20,477 nucleotides of DNA from Tubiluchus corallicola (GCA_030141605.1 JAQGDQ010001790.1:5001-25477); one strand, 5' to 3'. Counted from the first letter of the stretch, positions 1 to 10,166 are shown. The notes: generated by a model not told the origin, from the sequence alone. Numbers and translations: made by a program.

Positions 1-72
1 GGCCGCTGGTCCGAACTCACGACCTCCCAGACGGAAAGCAGACGCATTACCACTAGACTAAACGGTAAAGCA
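1..72 (-). mobile_element. tRNA-derived SINE head (truncated by window edge)
   Basis: On the minus strand this segment reads as a tRNA-like RNA polymerase III promoter. It has an A box TAGTCTAGTGG and, about 35 bases further on, a B-box-like AGTTCGGACCA. It is the same family as the copy at 12862-13172, matching it from the GGCCGC junction through the tRNA part with a few differences. The body and 3' tail would lie to the left of the window. It is unlikely to be a functional tRNA: the anticodon stem does not pair and the B box has a G for A change. It is a retroposed element copied by a LINE's machinery, not a gene. Confidence 0.8.
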
Positions 73-888
73 GAGTAAAAAATAATAAAAAACAACAGCA
101 ACTATTTGTGTTAGAATTACTGTCTCAAGAAATAGTCAAATATTTTAAAATTTCATATAGTCCAGACTTCCTAAAGAAATAAAAATACTTGTCTTCCATA
201 GTCCATGAAATTTCATTTTGTAAATGTAGCAACTGCCGACTGATTGTCAGGGATATTAATCATTTTATCAGTAATGAGACGTGATATTTTTACTCTAAAC
301 TCCTGGCAAGAACAAACAATTCCAAGGATATATATAGCTCTTTAGAAAGAGGAAGAACAGGGCTACACGATGATGTGGACTATATTTTAGGACACGTCCA
401 CCAAAAGGAGTACCGACGAGTTAATTAGATGTTCTATTTTTGGCAATTTTTGCTTGGAAAACTGCTGACGCAATGCCATTGTTCTGACGTCATCCATTAC
501 ACTCTGCTTATAACTTTAATTCAGTAAAAGCTGCTGCTGGCTTTACGTTGTAAATGAGGACTATGTAGGCTGTTCGCGTATTTTTGATTATAATTGTATT
601 TATACGCAAAATTTTTTGCGCGGCCTTTGCTAGTCCCATAATTAAAGTGAAACAATACTGAGCTTGCAGAACAAAATAATGAATAATGTGATTACTGTTA
701 TTTAAACACCTCAAATAAAACTTGATAATTTATTTATAATTTGTAATTTATTGAGTGGAAGTACATTAACGGAATTATACTGTCATTAATTACAAAGTAC
801 CAGACAAAACAAATATAAGTACAAGGTTGCGCATTACCAAACAAAAAACAAAAATAACATCAAACGCTGATGTGTCATAAACACAACT
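73..888. other. gene-free AT-rich interval
   Basis: No convincing coding segment was seen on either strand. The 68-residue minus-strand frame at 508-714 has no recognisable motif and ordinary AT-rich composition. No array or structural repeat was seen. Confidence 0.6.
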
Positions 889-1026
889 TCAACACACTAA
901 AATTGATAACTTAGTTAACAATCCGATTAAACATCGTTTCAGGAATTGTTTATGAAGAGGCAGAATATCATCTACAAACAGAATATCTACGTGTTCTGTA
1001 ATGGAGATGCCACAGTTTTCACACAA
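889..1026 (-). pseudogene. possible LINE ORF C-terminal remnant
   Basis: The minus strand gives an uninterrupted frame of about 45 codons ending at TGA (889-891). It begins LCENCGISITEHVDILF, continues through a short leucine-rich stretch and ends LSILVC. The pattern C-x2-C followed by an (I/V)-T-E-H-(V/L) and a hydrophobic run resembles the zinc-knuckle-like end of many LINE ORF2 proteins. It also resembles the clearer fragment at 13383-13553. A stop lies just upstream, so this is a relic. The reading rests on this motif alone and could be chance. Confidence 0.4.
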
Positions 1027-1298
1027 CTACATTCTATGATGAGAGCAAAGTATCAATTTTATCATCTATTCTCCATGTTTGCGAACCGTAAAACGTTCTA
1101 AATATTAGAGATTTTATATCAGAATTGAGATACGGAAAGGTAGCAGTAACATGATTGACACGATAATATAAAATCATCACGTTTAATCATTGCGATCATC
1201 AAGAGTTAAAACATGCGGAGATGGTTACATTGTTACAGGATTGAATAACAGTCTCCTCAAGTAAGGGGACCGTTAAGTCGGACTGTAATCACCTGTAA
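1027..1298. other. gene-free flank before the pentanucleotide array
   Basis: AT-rich sequence without recognisable coding or repeat structure. It may be more of the decayed LINE, but no motif could be read. Confidence 0.5.
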
Positions 1299-1907
1299 TT
1301 ACCTTACCTTACCTTACCTTACCTTACCTTACCTTACCTTACCTTACCTTACCTTACCTTACCTTGCCTTGCCTTGCCTTGCCTTGCCTTGCCTTGCCTT
1401 GCCTTGCCTTGCCTTGCCTTATCTTATCTTATCTTATCTTATCTTATCTTATCTTATCTTATCTTATCTTATCTTATCTTATCTTATCTTATCTTATCTT
1501 ATCTTATCTTATCTTATCTTATCTTATCTTATCTTACCTTACCTTACCTTACCTTACCTTACCTTACCTTACCTTACCTTATCTTATCTTATCTTACCTT
1601 ATCTTATCTTATCTTATCTTATCTTATCTTATCTTATCTTATCTTATCTTATCTTATCTTATCTTATCTTATCTTATCTTATCTTATCTTATCTTATCTT
1701 ATCTTATCTTATCTTATCTTATCTTATCTTATCTTATCTTATCTTATCTTATCTTATCTTATCTTATCTTATCTTATCTTATCTTATCTTATCTTATCCG
1801 ATCCGATCCGATCCCATCTCATCTCATCTCATCTCATCTCATCTCATCTCATCTCATCTCATCTCATCTTATCTTATCTTATCTCATCTCACCTTATCTT
1901 ATCTTAT
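1299..1907. repeat. pentanucleotide satellite (CTTAC/CTTGC/CTTAT/CTCAT)n
   Basis: About 120 units of a 5-bp repeat arranged in homogeneous blocks. They run CTTAC, then CTTGC, a long CTTAT run, CTTAC again, a very long CTTAT run, a few CCGAT and finally CTCAT with CTTAT. The blocks indicate repeated mutation followed by local expansion. Because the period is 5 and no unit creates a plus-strand stop, all three plus frames stay open for about 200 codons. These are artefacts encoding ILSYL-type pentapeptide repeats. Confidence 0.97.
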
Positions 1908-2580
1908 GTCAACAATTTTGTCTACGAGTTTTCCCTTTTCGATCATTTTCCTCTCGGTAATTAATGGGACCAAACTGTTCCAGGATCTTTCACTTCACAA
2001 ACGAATTGTCAAGATCAAACCGACTGGAAAATACATATCCTTAAAATAGTGTAACCGTATACCAGCAGGGTAAATAAATGCTACATTATAAACCTGTATT
2101 CTAATGCTAGTAGTTACGCTCAAGCTGTCAGGGTATGATTTATTTTATCATAGGAAAATGACAGTAACATCGTAGAGTATACATGCGGGTAGGTTACTTA
2201 TTTATGCATCTATAATTGACATGTTTCTTGTTTGTCTTGGTAATGCACGCGATTCAGCCATTGTTTACGCTGGCTTCGGTGTGTGTGACCATAATTTCAT
2301 TAAGAGTAAGCCATCATATTGTCGTTATCCATACAAGTCGTTTGTGACATTCACTTCTTAAATCTGATATCGGATCTCACTAATTAGGACTTGAAACTCA
2401 AGTAGACTCTAGCAATTCTATGTTTCTCGGAATAACTGAAATGCTTATTACTTGTTTCTGCCTCTTGCAAAGATAAGAGCAGGCAACCCCGCTTACTACG
2501 TAGAACGTTAGGCCGTTTATGTGAACATTTGAAAGGGGTGGAGTAATTCGCTTGTTGCCGTGTTCGTCTCTCCAAGTTAT
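1908..2580. other. gene-free unique sequence
   Basis: No recognisable gene. A 63-codon minus-strand frame at 2384-2575 abuts the LINE remnant but shows no reverse-transcriptase or other motif, so I do not treat it as part of that element. Confidence 0.55.
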
Positions 2581-3510
2581 CTAAATTTTAATCGCTTAAA
2601 AATATTTGTATCATCTGCAAAAAGTCTGAAGATTAACTTTGAGCAACTTAGTCGCATATCACTTACATATAGAAGGAACAAAAGTGGTCCTAGAGTAGAA
2701 CCTTGGGGAACATAATTGGAAGTGAATTGGATTTGCTTCCATTTAGTTCAACATACTGGAGACGATCATAAGGATAACTTTTGAACCATGATTAAGCTGA
2801 ATGTCTTATACCATAATAATGCAATTTGTCTAGAAGAATACAACGATTAACCGTATCAAATGCCTTTGATGAATCTATAATCAGGTCACAGACATACTGA
2901 TTATTATCAAGCATCTCTGTAATTTTATTAGTTATTACAATTCATGCTAAAGCTGTTGAATGTGACTTTCGAAAACCGAATTGATAATGATCATTTGTTA
3001 TTTAAATTAGTGCTAATGCTGTTGAATGTGACTTTGGAAACCGAATTGATAGTCGCATAAAATCTGGTTTCGTAAAAGAAAAGGGGACAGTTGATTAAAT
3101 GCGATTTTTTCAAGTATTTTAGAAAAAACACTTACTATTGAAATTAGTCGATAATTAGATAACTTAGTTTTCCTATTTGATAGTACTTAGTATAAAGACA
3201 GGGATTACTTTCGTGAGTCTAAGCTGTTCAGGAAAAATGGTTGATTATAATTTTATTAAGGTTAATGGCTTAGAAATGACGGAACTGGCAATTTTAACAA
3301 AAAATTTACTGACATCATCTGCACCAGAGCTTTGTTATCCAGAACTGCTAACAATGAGAGCACCTCTACTTGATTAGTACATTCAAATCTAAATTCATTA
3401 ATGAAATTCCCAGAAAGCACCATAAATGTTGGTGCTTATTGGAATATTTTTTGCCAATGTTGATTCAACTTTAACAAAAAATTCATTAAATTTATCAGCC
3501 ATTAGTCGAG
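2581..3510 (-). pseudogene. decayed non-LTR retrotransposon (CR1/Jockey-like) reverse transcriptase
   Basis: Piecewise minus-strand translation recovers the reverse-transcriptase domain in order. There is an upstream linker (ADKFNEFFVKVESTLAKNIP, near 3445-3505) and SGADDVS. Then come NYRLISIVSVFSKILEKIAF (about 3105-3155), QFGFRKSHSTALA (about 2945-2982) and SSKAFDTVN (about 2846-2872). The last pieces are VPQGSTLGPLLFLLY (about 2667-2711) and the catalytic-site block FADDT (2608-2622). The pieces fall in different frames and are interrupted by at least two in-frame stops plus frameshifts, one just before VPQG. The enzyme would have copied the element's RNA at a nicked target. It lacks its endonuclease, thumb and 3' end, so it is a dead fragment. 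The motifs fit the CR1/Jockey group, but the clade cannot be fixed by eye. Confidence 0.93.
2950..3049. repeat. 66-bp partial duplication inside the LINE remnant
   Basis: The segment encoding the QFGF motif occurs twice, GCTGTTGAATGTGACTTT starting at 2952 and again at 3018. The copies differ by an indel, so only one retains the FRKS reading. The duplication post-dates loss of function, or is itself one of the inactivating events. Confidence 0.75.
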
Positions 3511-4462
3511 GTTATTTGCTCATTATTTATAACTTATTTGGTAGGTCAATTCTTTCTGACTTCTAGTTTTACTATTTAACTGACTATTTTCCACATTAAT
3601 TTAATATCTTAAAGGAAAACCGGATGATTGTGTAAACACGAGTACAAAATAAAGAATGCTCTATAATATTGAAAACTACAATAGTTTTTTCTAAACCAAA
3701 TCTTTGATTATATAATAATCACCTCGGATACTCAAATTTCGTTAAACTTTCAAAGCTACGCGCGGCGCAGTGAATCTACTAAGATTGGCCTTTTTGCCAC
3801 ATTCGCTGATTCTGGTTGATTTTGTAATTAAGGGGCAACAAAACTGCGAAAATAACATTACTGAGTTGTAAAATTATGACTCACATTTCAGAAGACCAAT
3901 ATTTAGATAACCAAAATGATAATTGTGACTTGTGAGTGTTTACTTCGCGTGCGTGCGTGCCTTTTTCTGCGCGTTTACGAACGATTTTTAAATGTTTAAT
4001 GTTCAAAGGATAGAACAGACCATTTCAAAGTACGTTCCAAAAAAATTTCTATGCAAAATCATTTGACTTAGCATTACGCTTACCTGCTTGAAAGAGTTGT
4101 GTCACTAGAAAAGAAATTCTTACCAAAAACGTATTTTTAATCTTATTGACAAGATGCGATAATTTATGCTTTTGCTTAGTTAGTGAACTGGGCTACTGTT
4201 TATTATATTCTGTTTATTTTTGCAAAGGTTGCGCAATGTTATCTAAACTTGTTTTCAATGACTTACCGTCAAAATGGCTGCGTCTAGCTGTAATAAGCTG
4301 TTTCACAGTTTCGCTGTGCGCATGCGCAATTGCTACTAATACAAACTCTGTTAGAATAAGGCAGTATTGAGGTGAAACAACATTTCAAGACGAATTTTTA
4401 TGTAAGTAAACGGTTTTCTTGTGCTTAAATCATTAGTAAAGTATAGCAAACTATAGCAACTG
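3511..4462. other. gene-free interval
   Basis: AT-rich sequence with no recognised coding domain. The 74-codon plus-strand frame at 4146-4370 is cysteine- and leucine-rich but has no family resemblance, and no splice context supports it. A short GCGTGCGTGC stretch occurs near 3950. Confidence 0.55.
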
Positions 4463-4806
4463 TCATTTCTGTGAACTCCATTTTGTCATCTTCATCACTG
4501 AGAAGCCATTTTGTCTCCCCACACTCATCTAATGACAGCACTAAGTAAAGCAACAGAATTAGATTTATTACGATTATTATGAGTAATGATTATTAGACAT
4601 TTTATGACGAGTACTTCATATCAAAGCTTCACTATCATTTCTGTGAACTACATTTTGTCATCTTCAACACTGGGAAGCCATTTTGTCTCCCCATACTCAT
4701 CTGATGTCAGCACTAAGTAAAGCAACAGAATCAGATTTATTAAGATTATTATGAGTAATGATTATTAGACATTTTATGACGAGTATTTCATATCAAAGCT
4801 TCACTA
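4463..4806. repeat. two-copy 172-bp tandem duplication
   Basis: Copies at 4463-4634 and 4635-4806 are head to tail with roughly 95% identity by eye and no length difference. Each contains two GCCATTTTGTCTCC / CATTTTGTCATC-like stretches and an AT-rich second half. No coding capacity is seen. Confidence 0.93.
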
Positions 4807-5026
4807 AAAGTCAGACAGTATATTATGTACCATTATGATCACGTGACTCGTTGCAGTAATGTCAAATATGTATTATCAATGGCCAACAGCAGTTTTAATT
4901 TCCTGTAATTTTTCCAGAAAAGCTTTCTTTGCCTCTCTCATGCGAATGTTTTCATTACTTTATGGACTGCTGTAATTTTGCTGTTGCTGCATTTGCAGAA
5001 ATTAATGAGTCGTGAAAATTAACGTG

Positions 5027-5386
5027 GAAAATGCATTGAGTAGTAGTAGTATGGCTGTTTGTTTATTTGCTTCGTAGGATCCAGTTTAAAATGCATTTAG
5101 TAGAAGTAGTATGGCTGTTGTTTATTTGCTTCATAGAAACCAGTTTAAAATGCAGTGAGTAGAAGTAGTATGGCTGTTTGTTTATTTGCTTCATAGAAAC
5201 CAGTTTAAAATGCATTGAGTAGAAGTAGTATGGCTGTTGTTTATTTGCTTCATAGAAACCAGTTTAAAATGCATTGAGTAGAAGTAGTATGGCTGTTTGT
5301 TTATTTGCTTCGTAGAATTCAGTTTAAAATGCATTGAGTAGAAGTAGTATGGCTGTTTGTTTATTTGCTTCGTAGAATTCAGTTTT
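5027..5386. repeat. six-copy 59/60-bp minisatellite
   Basis: The core TAGTATGGCTGTT recurs with ATGGCTG at 5051, 5111, 5170, 5230, 5289 and 5349. Spacings are therefore 60, 59, 60, 59 and 60. The single-base difference is GTTTGTTTAT versus GTTGTTTAT. Outer copies carry variant ends (GGATCC or GAATTC) where inner ones have GAAACC. The 70-codon minus-strand frame across it is a repeat artefact. Confidence 0.95.
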
Positions 5387-5835
5387 AATATCAGATATGA
5401 CATTACATAATCCTTGCTTATATTAATACGTATTTACTTACCTACACAACTAAATTCGAATTATTTGTATATTTATGTAATTATTTTATATCGTTTGTTT
5501 CGCATTGCTCTTTTTATTCTTTTTCTGCTTCATTAAAGTTGTGCACGGTGCAAACAGATGTACACTTTTTACACTATTTTACGGTTACGTTCATTGTTTT
5601 GCTTGCATCTCTCTCTCCTCGTACAGATCTAGGTTCATAATCTCTTAAATTCTCATTAAATTAATTTTAATGAGTTTTAATACTTCGTTTTAAGTTTTAA
5701 TCTTGAATAAATTGATATTTTCTGTTCAAAACGATGTGACAGTTGAAAGATTTAAGCCATTTTTCTGTAAACTGCAAACTGTTTGCCTGTCAAGTTGAAA
5801 GGGGAAAATATGATACTTGTCAACAGCTAGGACGC
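5387..5835. other. gene-free interval
   Basis: AT-rich unique sequence between two arrays. Nothing recognisable on either strand. Confidence 0.55.
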
Positions 5836-6143
5836 TGTGATAATGACGATGATAATTATGATGAATGGTGACGTTGACGACGATGATGATAACGGTGTTG
5901 ATGATTATGATGGTGATAATGGTGACGACGATGATGATGATGACGACGACGACGATGATGATGATATCGATGATGACAACTATGATGATGATGATGATGA
6001 TGATGATAATAATAATAATAATGATGGTGGTGGTGATGATATCGATGATGGCGATGATGACGACTATGGTGATGATGATGATGATGATGACGATGTCGAT
6101 GATGACGACTATAATGATGATGATGGTGGTGATGATGATTTAA
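5836..6143. repeat. imperfect (GAT/GAC)n trinucleotide repeat
   Basis: About 300 bp of GAY triplets with interspersed GGT, AAT and TAT. The plus frame reads as an aspartate-rich run of over 90 residues and a second frame as a methionine-rich run. These follow from the triplet repeat. There is no domain, no splice context and no conserved flank, so I do not call a protein here. Confidence 0.93.
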
Positions 6144-6406
6144 TTCTGCCTACAAGCAGAAACACAACATTAACTACATTGCTTTACTTTCCTATTACAT
6201 CTTACTGTGACGTCAATTCTATTGCCATTATCCTAACAAGGTCAGTGAGTTCAATTCTGCACCCATATCAATGCTGCAGTGTTGACACTTATAGAAGACA
6301 TTAATTAATACTTGTGCTCTCAGCTCACACAATATGCATCACTGCTCTCAATGGTGTCGACGACTAATTAATTACTAAGTAACGACTTCAATGACAAGCT
6401 CCTCAT

Positions 6407-6715
6407 CTTCTGTGCACGTTACGTAGGTAACGTCATTCATTAACGCATTCGTTAGGTAAGTACAGCGGAGAAGGTAAAGAGTGACCCAGCAGAGTGAAGA
6501 TAGCAGTAGCAACTGCAACAATGACGACGACGGTGACGACGACCATGATGATGATGAAATGATGACAATGACAAACTCCTGGTCTTCTGTGCACGTTACG
6601 TAGGTAACGTCATTCATTAACGCATTCGTTAAGTAAGTACAGCGGAGAAGGTAAAGAGTGACCCAGCAGAGTGCTATAGCAGTAGCAACTGTAACAATGA
6701 CGACGACGGTAACAG
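6407..6715. repeat. 177-bp tandem duplication with ACGT-rich palindrome
   Basis: CTTCTGTGCACGTTACGTAG occurs at 6407 and 6584. The similarity continues through the CAGCAGAGTG segment into the ACGACGACGG stretch, so the duplication post-dates part of the triplet repeat. Each copy holds the inverted repeat ACGTTAC-GTAG-GTAACGT followed by a CRE-like AACGTCATT. Confidence 0.92.
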
Positions 6716-7016
6716 CAACAGCAGCAGCAGCAGTAATAACAATAACAGCAACAAGAAACATGCTGTAGCTGTAGCAACTGCAACAATGACGATGACGGTA
6801 ACAGCAACAGCAGCAGTAATAACAATAACAGCAACAGTAACAAGCAGAAACAATAGTAACAATAAACATGCTGTAGCAGTAGCAGCTGCAACACCGATGA
6901 ACGACCGCAACAGCAACAACAGCACCGAGCAGTAGGAGCAGCAACAGCAACAAGAAACAAGCTGTAGCAGTAGCAGTTGCAACAACGACTACGATGGCAA
7001 CAGCAACAGCAGCAGC

Positions 7017-7069
<53 letters not shown>

Positions 7070-7070
7070 G

Positions 7071-7106
<36 letters not shown>

Positions 7107-7110
7107 AACA
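6716..7110. repeat. (CAA/CAG)n trinucleotide repeat with internal duplications
   Basis: Mixed CAG, CAA and TAA triplets become nearly pure CAA at about 7014-7105. A segment with GCTGTAGC(T/A)GTAGCA recurs about three times (near 6763, 6871 and 6961). The 265-, 116- and 103-codon minus-strand frames across 6375-7172 encode valine, cysteine or leucine runs dictated by the triplet and are not credible genes. Confidence 0.9.
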
Positions 7111-7480
7111 GCTATACCAGCAGCAGTTGTGAGCAGCAACGACAAGCCAGCAACGCGATAAAATTTTAACAAAAAAGTAAATAAGTAGATCTTACAGGGT
7201 TTTACCGGTTTATTGTCATAGTTGTTTTACAAGAAGATTAAATTACACATTAATTTATATTACACAGATTTGGCTGGCCTATTTTAAATAAGTCCTACAT
7301 AACAAATTACAATGTATTTTTTTACGTACTTACAATGTGTAAAATAACACATGCACAAATTTGACTGACATCAATAAACTATGAAAATGTGTTTAATTGC
7401 TATTAATGTGTGCAATAGTTAATAGTTTTGATTGTTTAACTAAGCTTTCTTTCAGTTTCTGAGCTATGAGTTATCTCGCT
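7111..7480. other. AT-rich region downstream of PRDM13
   Basis: No coding signal. It lies 3' of the PRDM13 stop on that gene's strand and may be its 3' UTR or intergenic DNA. An AATAAA on the minus strand at 7209-7214 is a possible distal poly(A) signal. Confidence 0.5.
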
Positions 7481-7920
7481 TTGGACGGTTAGGTATCGTG
7501 GTTGAATTTGCGAGTGACTTATTAAGAACAGGTCTCTGACTTGGTTGCGAGGTTACTTATTCTGTCGCTAGATGTCAGCACCGACTTGCCTTGGACGGTT
7601 AGGTATTGAGGTTGAACTTGCGAGTGATTTATTAAGAACACGTCTCTGACTCGGTTGCGAGGTTACTTATTCTGTCGCTAGATGTCAGCACCGACTCGCC
7701 TTGGACGGTTAGGTATCGAGGTTGTATTTGCGAGTGATTTATTAAGAACACGTCTCTGACTTGGTTGTGAGGTTACTTATTCCGCCGCTAGATGTCAGCA
7801 CCGACTCGCCTTGGACGGTTAGGTATCGAGGTCAAATTTGCGAGTGATTTATTAAGAACACGTCTCTGACTTGGTTGTGAGGTTACTTATTCTGTCGCTA
7901 GATGTCAGCACCGACTCGTC
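7481..7920. repeat. four-copy 110-bp minisatellite containing the PRDM13 stop codon
   Basis: TTGGACGGTT recurs at 7481, 7591, 7701 and 7811, an exact 110-bp period, with only a few substitutions between copies. The gene-proximal copy (7811-7920) includes the last 22 codons and the TAA of PRDM13. The other three lie in what would be its 3' UTR and repeat the same coding remnant with small changes, for example SNLTTKSETCS and SNLATESETCS, then stop. On the gene strand copies 2 to 4 contain AATAAA just after the stop; the most distal copy has AATAAG. Confidence 0.96.
7848..7853 (-). promoter_or_regulatory. poly(A) signal overlapping the PRDM13 stop codon
   Basis: On the gene strand the end of the coding region reads TCT TAA TAA ATC, so AATAAA overlaps the stop. 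The same hexamer recurs at 7738-7743 and 7628-7633 because it is inside the 110-bp unit. Cleavage 10-30 nt downstream of this first copy would leave almost no 3' UTR, so a later copy or the one at 7209-7214 may be used instead. Confidence 0.45.
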
Positions 7921-8951
7921 TTGTTCTATCACAGTGTTATTCTCTGCCTCCATGTCACTTTCACTAACATCAACATCGTCGATGTCGTCATCTTCCTTGC
8001 TTGTTAAACATTTTGCTTCTTGAGGATGTCTAGACTTGACGTGCCTTTCCAGATCTCTGCGTCTGACCAGAACTTTACCACAAAATTCACATCTGTAAGG
8101 CGTGTCGCCTTCGGCGTGCAACCGGATGTGTTTGTTGAGGTTGCTAGGGTCACCAAACGGACGGTGACACACCTTGCACTTCAACGGCTTATAGCCAGTG
8201 TGCGTCCGCAGATGGATTTTCAATCCATATTTTCTGGAGTAAATTTTTCCGCAATAGATGCACAAGTGTCCTTTTCGACACTTGCCATTCTCGCTAGGTG
8301 GCAGTTCGGTCTCCGCTTGTAGAAGAAGTCTTTCCTCTGCTGCCACACTAGGAATTTCACACAAACTTGCATCATCTCGTAGAGCGGCAGCCTGCATTTT
8401 CGTGAGCACAGATCTGTGGTCCGGCATTGATAATCCGTATTGCGGCAAATGCGATGACGTCACATCCGGCAGTGGAAGCGTCGATCGGAAGCCATTTTGT
8501 TTTGGCAGCGGACAGAGACCGGGATTGTACAAAATTTGACGCATTGAGTTAACGTTTTTCATTCGTGCATCACAGAAACTTGACTGGAAGGGGAAGAATC
8601 TGATGGGGCCACACCCAACTGTATAGGGCCAGAAAGGTGTTGAGGGCACAGGAAAGGGAAGAATATTGTGTCGAAGTACCGGATTTTCAGATGCTTGTAA
8701 AAATGTCGGATTACTCGTGACGTCATTAAACTGTCTCATGGGTCGAAGTTGAAACCCAAAATGTGGTTCCGCAGGCAAGTCACGCAACTGTCTCTTTGGT
8801 GCTGAAAACGCAGAGTCGTTCGTGTTGTCGCCGCTTGGTGGCAGCAACTTCGACGAAGTGCATGGTCGACACTCGAAAGCAATATGAGACTTGAGAGGGT
8901 TGGGATGAGTGAACACCTTACAGCATTTTATGCACACGTATCTCTGATTAC
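7852..8951 (-). CDS. PRDM13: PRDM13 orthologue, zinc-finger exon (3' terminal coding exon)
   Basis: PRDM13 is a PR/SET-family nuclear zinc-finger regulator; in vertebrates and flies it controls neuronal subtype choice. This exon gives 365 residues plus TAA. ZF1 is C2HC type (CIKCCKVF...HPNPLKSHIAFEC, about 8868-8933), the variant typical of PRDM13. A serine/proline-rich linker of about 200 residues follows. Then come three clustered C2H2 fingers (about 8026-8262) containing CIYCGK, RKYGLKIHLRTHTGYKPLKC, FGDPSNLNKHIRLH and RCEFCGKVLVRRRDLERHVK, nearly identical to vertebrate PRDM13. The tail is acidic (EDDDIDDVDVSESD). The exon begins after TTATTACAG at 8952. Its first two bases complete a glycine codon from the upstream exon (phase 1). 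The reading frame stays open upstream to 9015, but only as intron. The last 22 codons lie in the 110-bp minisatellite, so the extreme C-terminus may be lineage-specific. Confidence 0.95.
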
Positions 8952-9016
8952 CTGTAATAACAACAACAGTTAAGTTTGTTTTCTTTATTAGACAACAAAT
9001 AAACAATAACTTCAAT

Positions 9017-9442
<426 letters not shown>

Positions 9443-9790
9443 ATCAATTATAATGCTATTTTAATATAGCTCTATGTAAATTAAACATACACTGTGGTCG
9501 TTTCTTCTCCTCTTTTCCTTCTTCCTCTCCCTAATCTTACTATTTTTTCCATTCCATCATGTCTACTAACCCTAACCATTCTTTCATTCACTCATTTGTA
9601 CCACCTTAACAAGCCAAGCTTTCAAGGTGTCATACAGCAACTCTTTTATTTGGTTAATTTGACTTCATCAACGTTTTTTTTACCTATACTGTTTCTTTTT
9701 GTTTCAATAATATTGTATGTTGATGTATTGTATGTATGTTGATGTATTGTATATGTATTGTTGGAGTGAAATAAATTGATTGATTGATCT
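9443..9790 (+). mobile_element. probable retroelement 3' tail
   Basis: A T/C-rich stretch is followed by repeated GTATGTTGATGTATT-type units (near 9714-9760), then GAAATAAATTGATTGATTGATC. A poly(A)-signal-like AATAAA run into short (ATTG)n is the usual look of a LINE or SINE 3' end. No coding part is attached, so the family is unknown. Confidence 0.4.
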
Positions 9791-10166
9791 TTTTTTATGA
9801 AGCTTCCTGTTACACAAAGCTGGTTTTCTTGTTCTGGTTTCAATTTTAGAAAATTAGTATTTCCTATTTAATAAAGAATAGCAAGAATAATAAACACTCA
9901 TAAGAAAGAAGACGCGTTTTATATATATATATATAAACGAAATTCAAAGGAGAAAAACATAGTAGTTATTATTATTAGTATCTGTTTATCCACATTTTCT
10001 GCAGGGACACTGCAATGTGGCGCCATCTCGCGGCAGTTCGTTAAACATTTTCGTTGCAACATTTCAGAAAATTTAAATTCTGGTTCCTAGACTCGTTGTA
10101 TAGTGAGGAAGGAATTTAAAATTACCCATACAATTGAAATAACATAACTCTCACCCTAATCCAATG
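9791..10166. other. unique intronic sequence
   Basis: No coding sequence. It contains a short (TA)n at about 9921-9934, ATT triplets near 9968 and the CTCF-like site at 10019-10033. Confidence 0.5.
10019..10033 (-). promoter_or_regulatory. CTCF-like binding motif
   Basis: The minus strand reads CCGCGAGATGGCGCC. By eye it agrees with 14 of 15 positions of the metazoan CTCF core CCRSYAGRKGGCRSY, the mismatch being G at position 5. It sits in an AT-rich intron where such a GC-rich block stands out. An alternative reading of the ATGGCGCC core is a YY1-like site. Prediction only. Confidence 0.4.

Noticed and set aside
1364-2049. Three overlapping plus-strand ORFs of 196-226 codons
   Set aside because: All three frames of a stop-free 5-bp repeat stay open, so the ORFs are a property of the repeat and not evidence of a gene.
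5837-6304. 155-codon aspartate-rich ORF
   Set aside because: Produced by the GAY triplet repeat; the non-repeat tail has no recognisable domain and there is no splice or start context.
6375-7172. 265-codon minus-strand valine/leucine/cysteine ORF, resembling a membrane protein
   Set aside because: The hydrophobicity comes from CAA/CAG triplets read on the opposite strand. The non-repeat parts are the 177-bp duplication. No family resemblance.
8020-8539. Plus-strand ORFs of 100 and 93 codons
   Set aside because: Antisense shadows of the PRDM13 zinc-finger exon.
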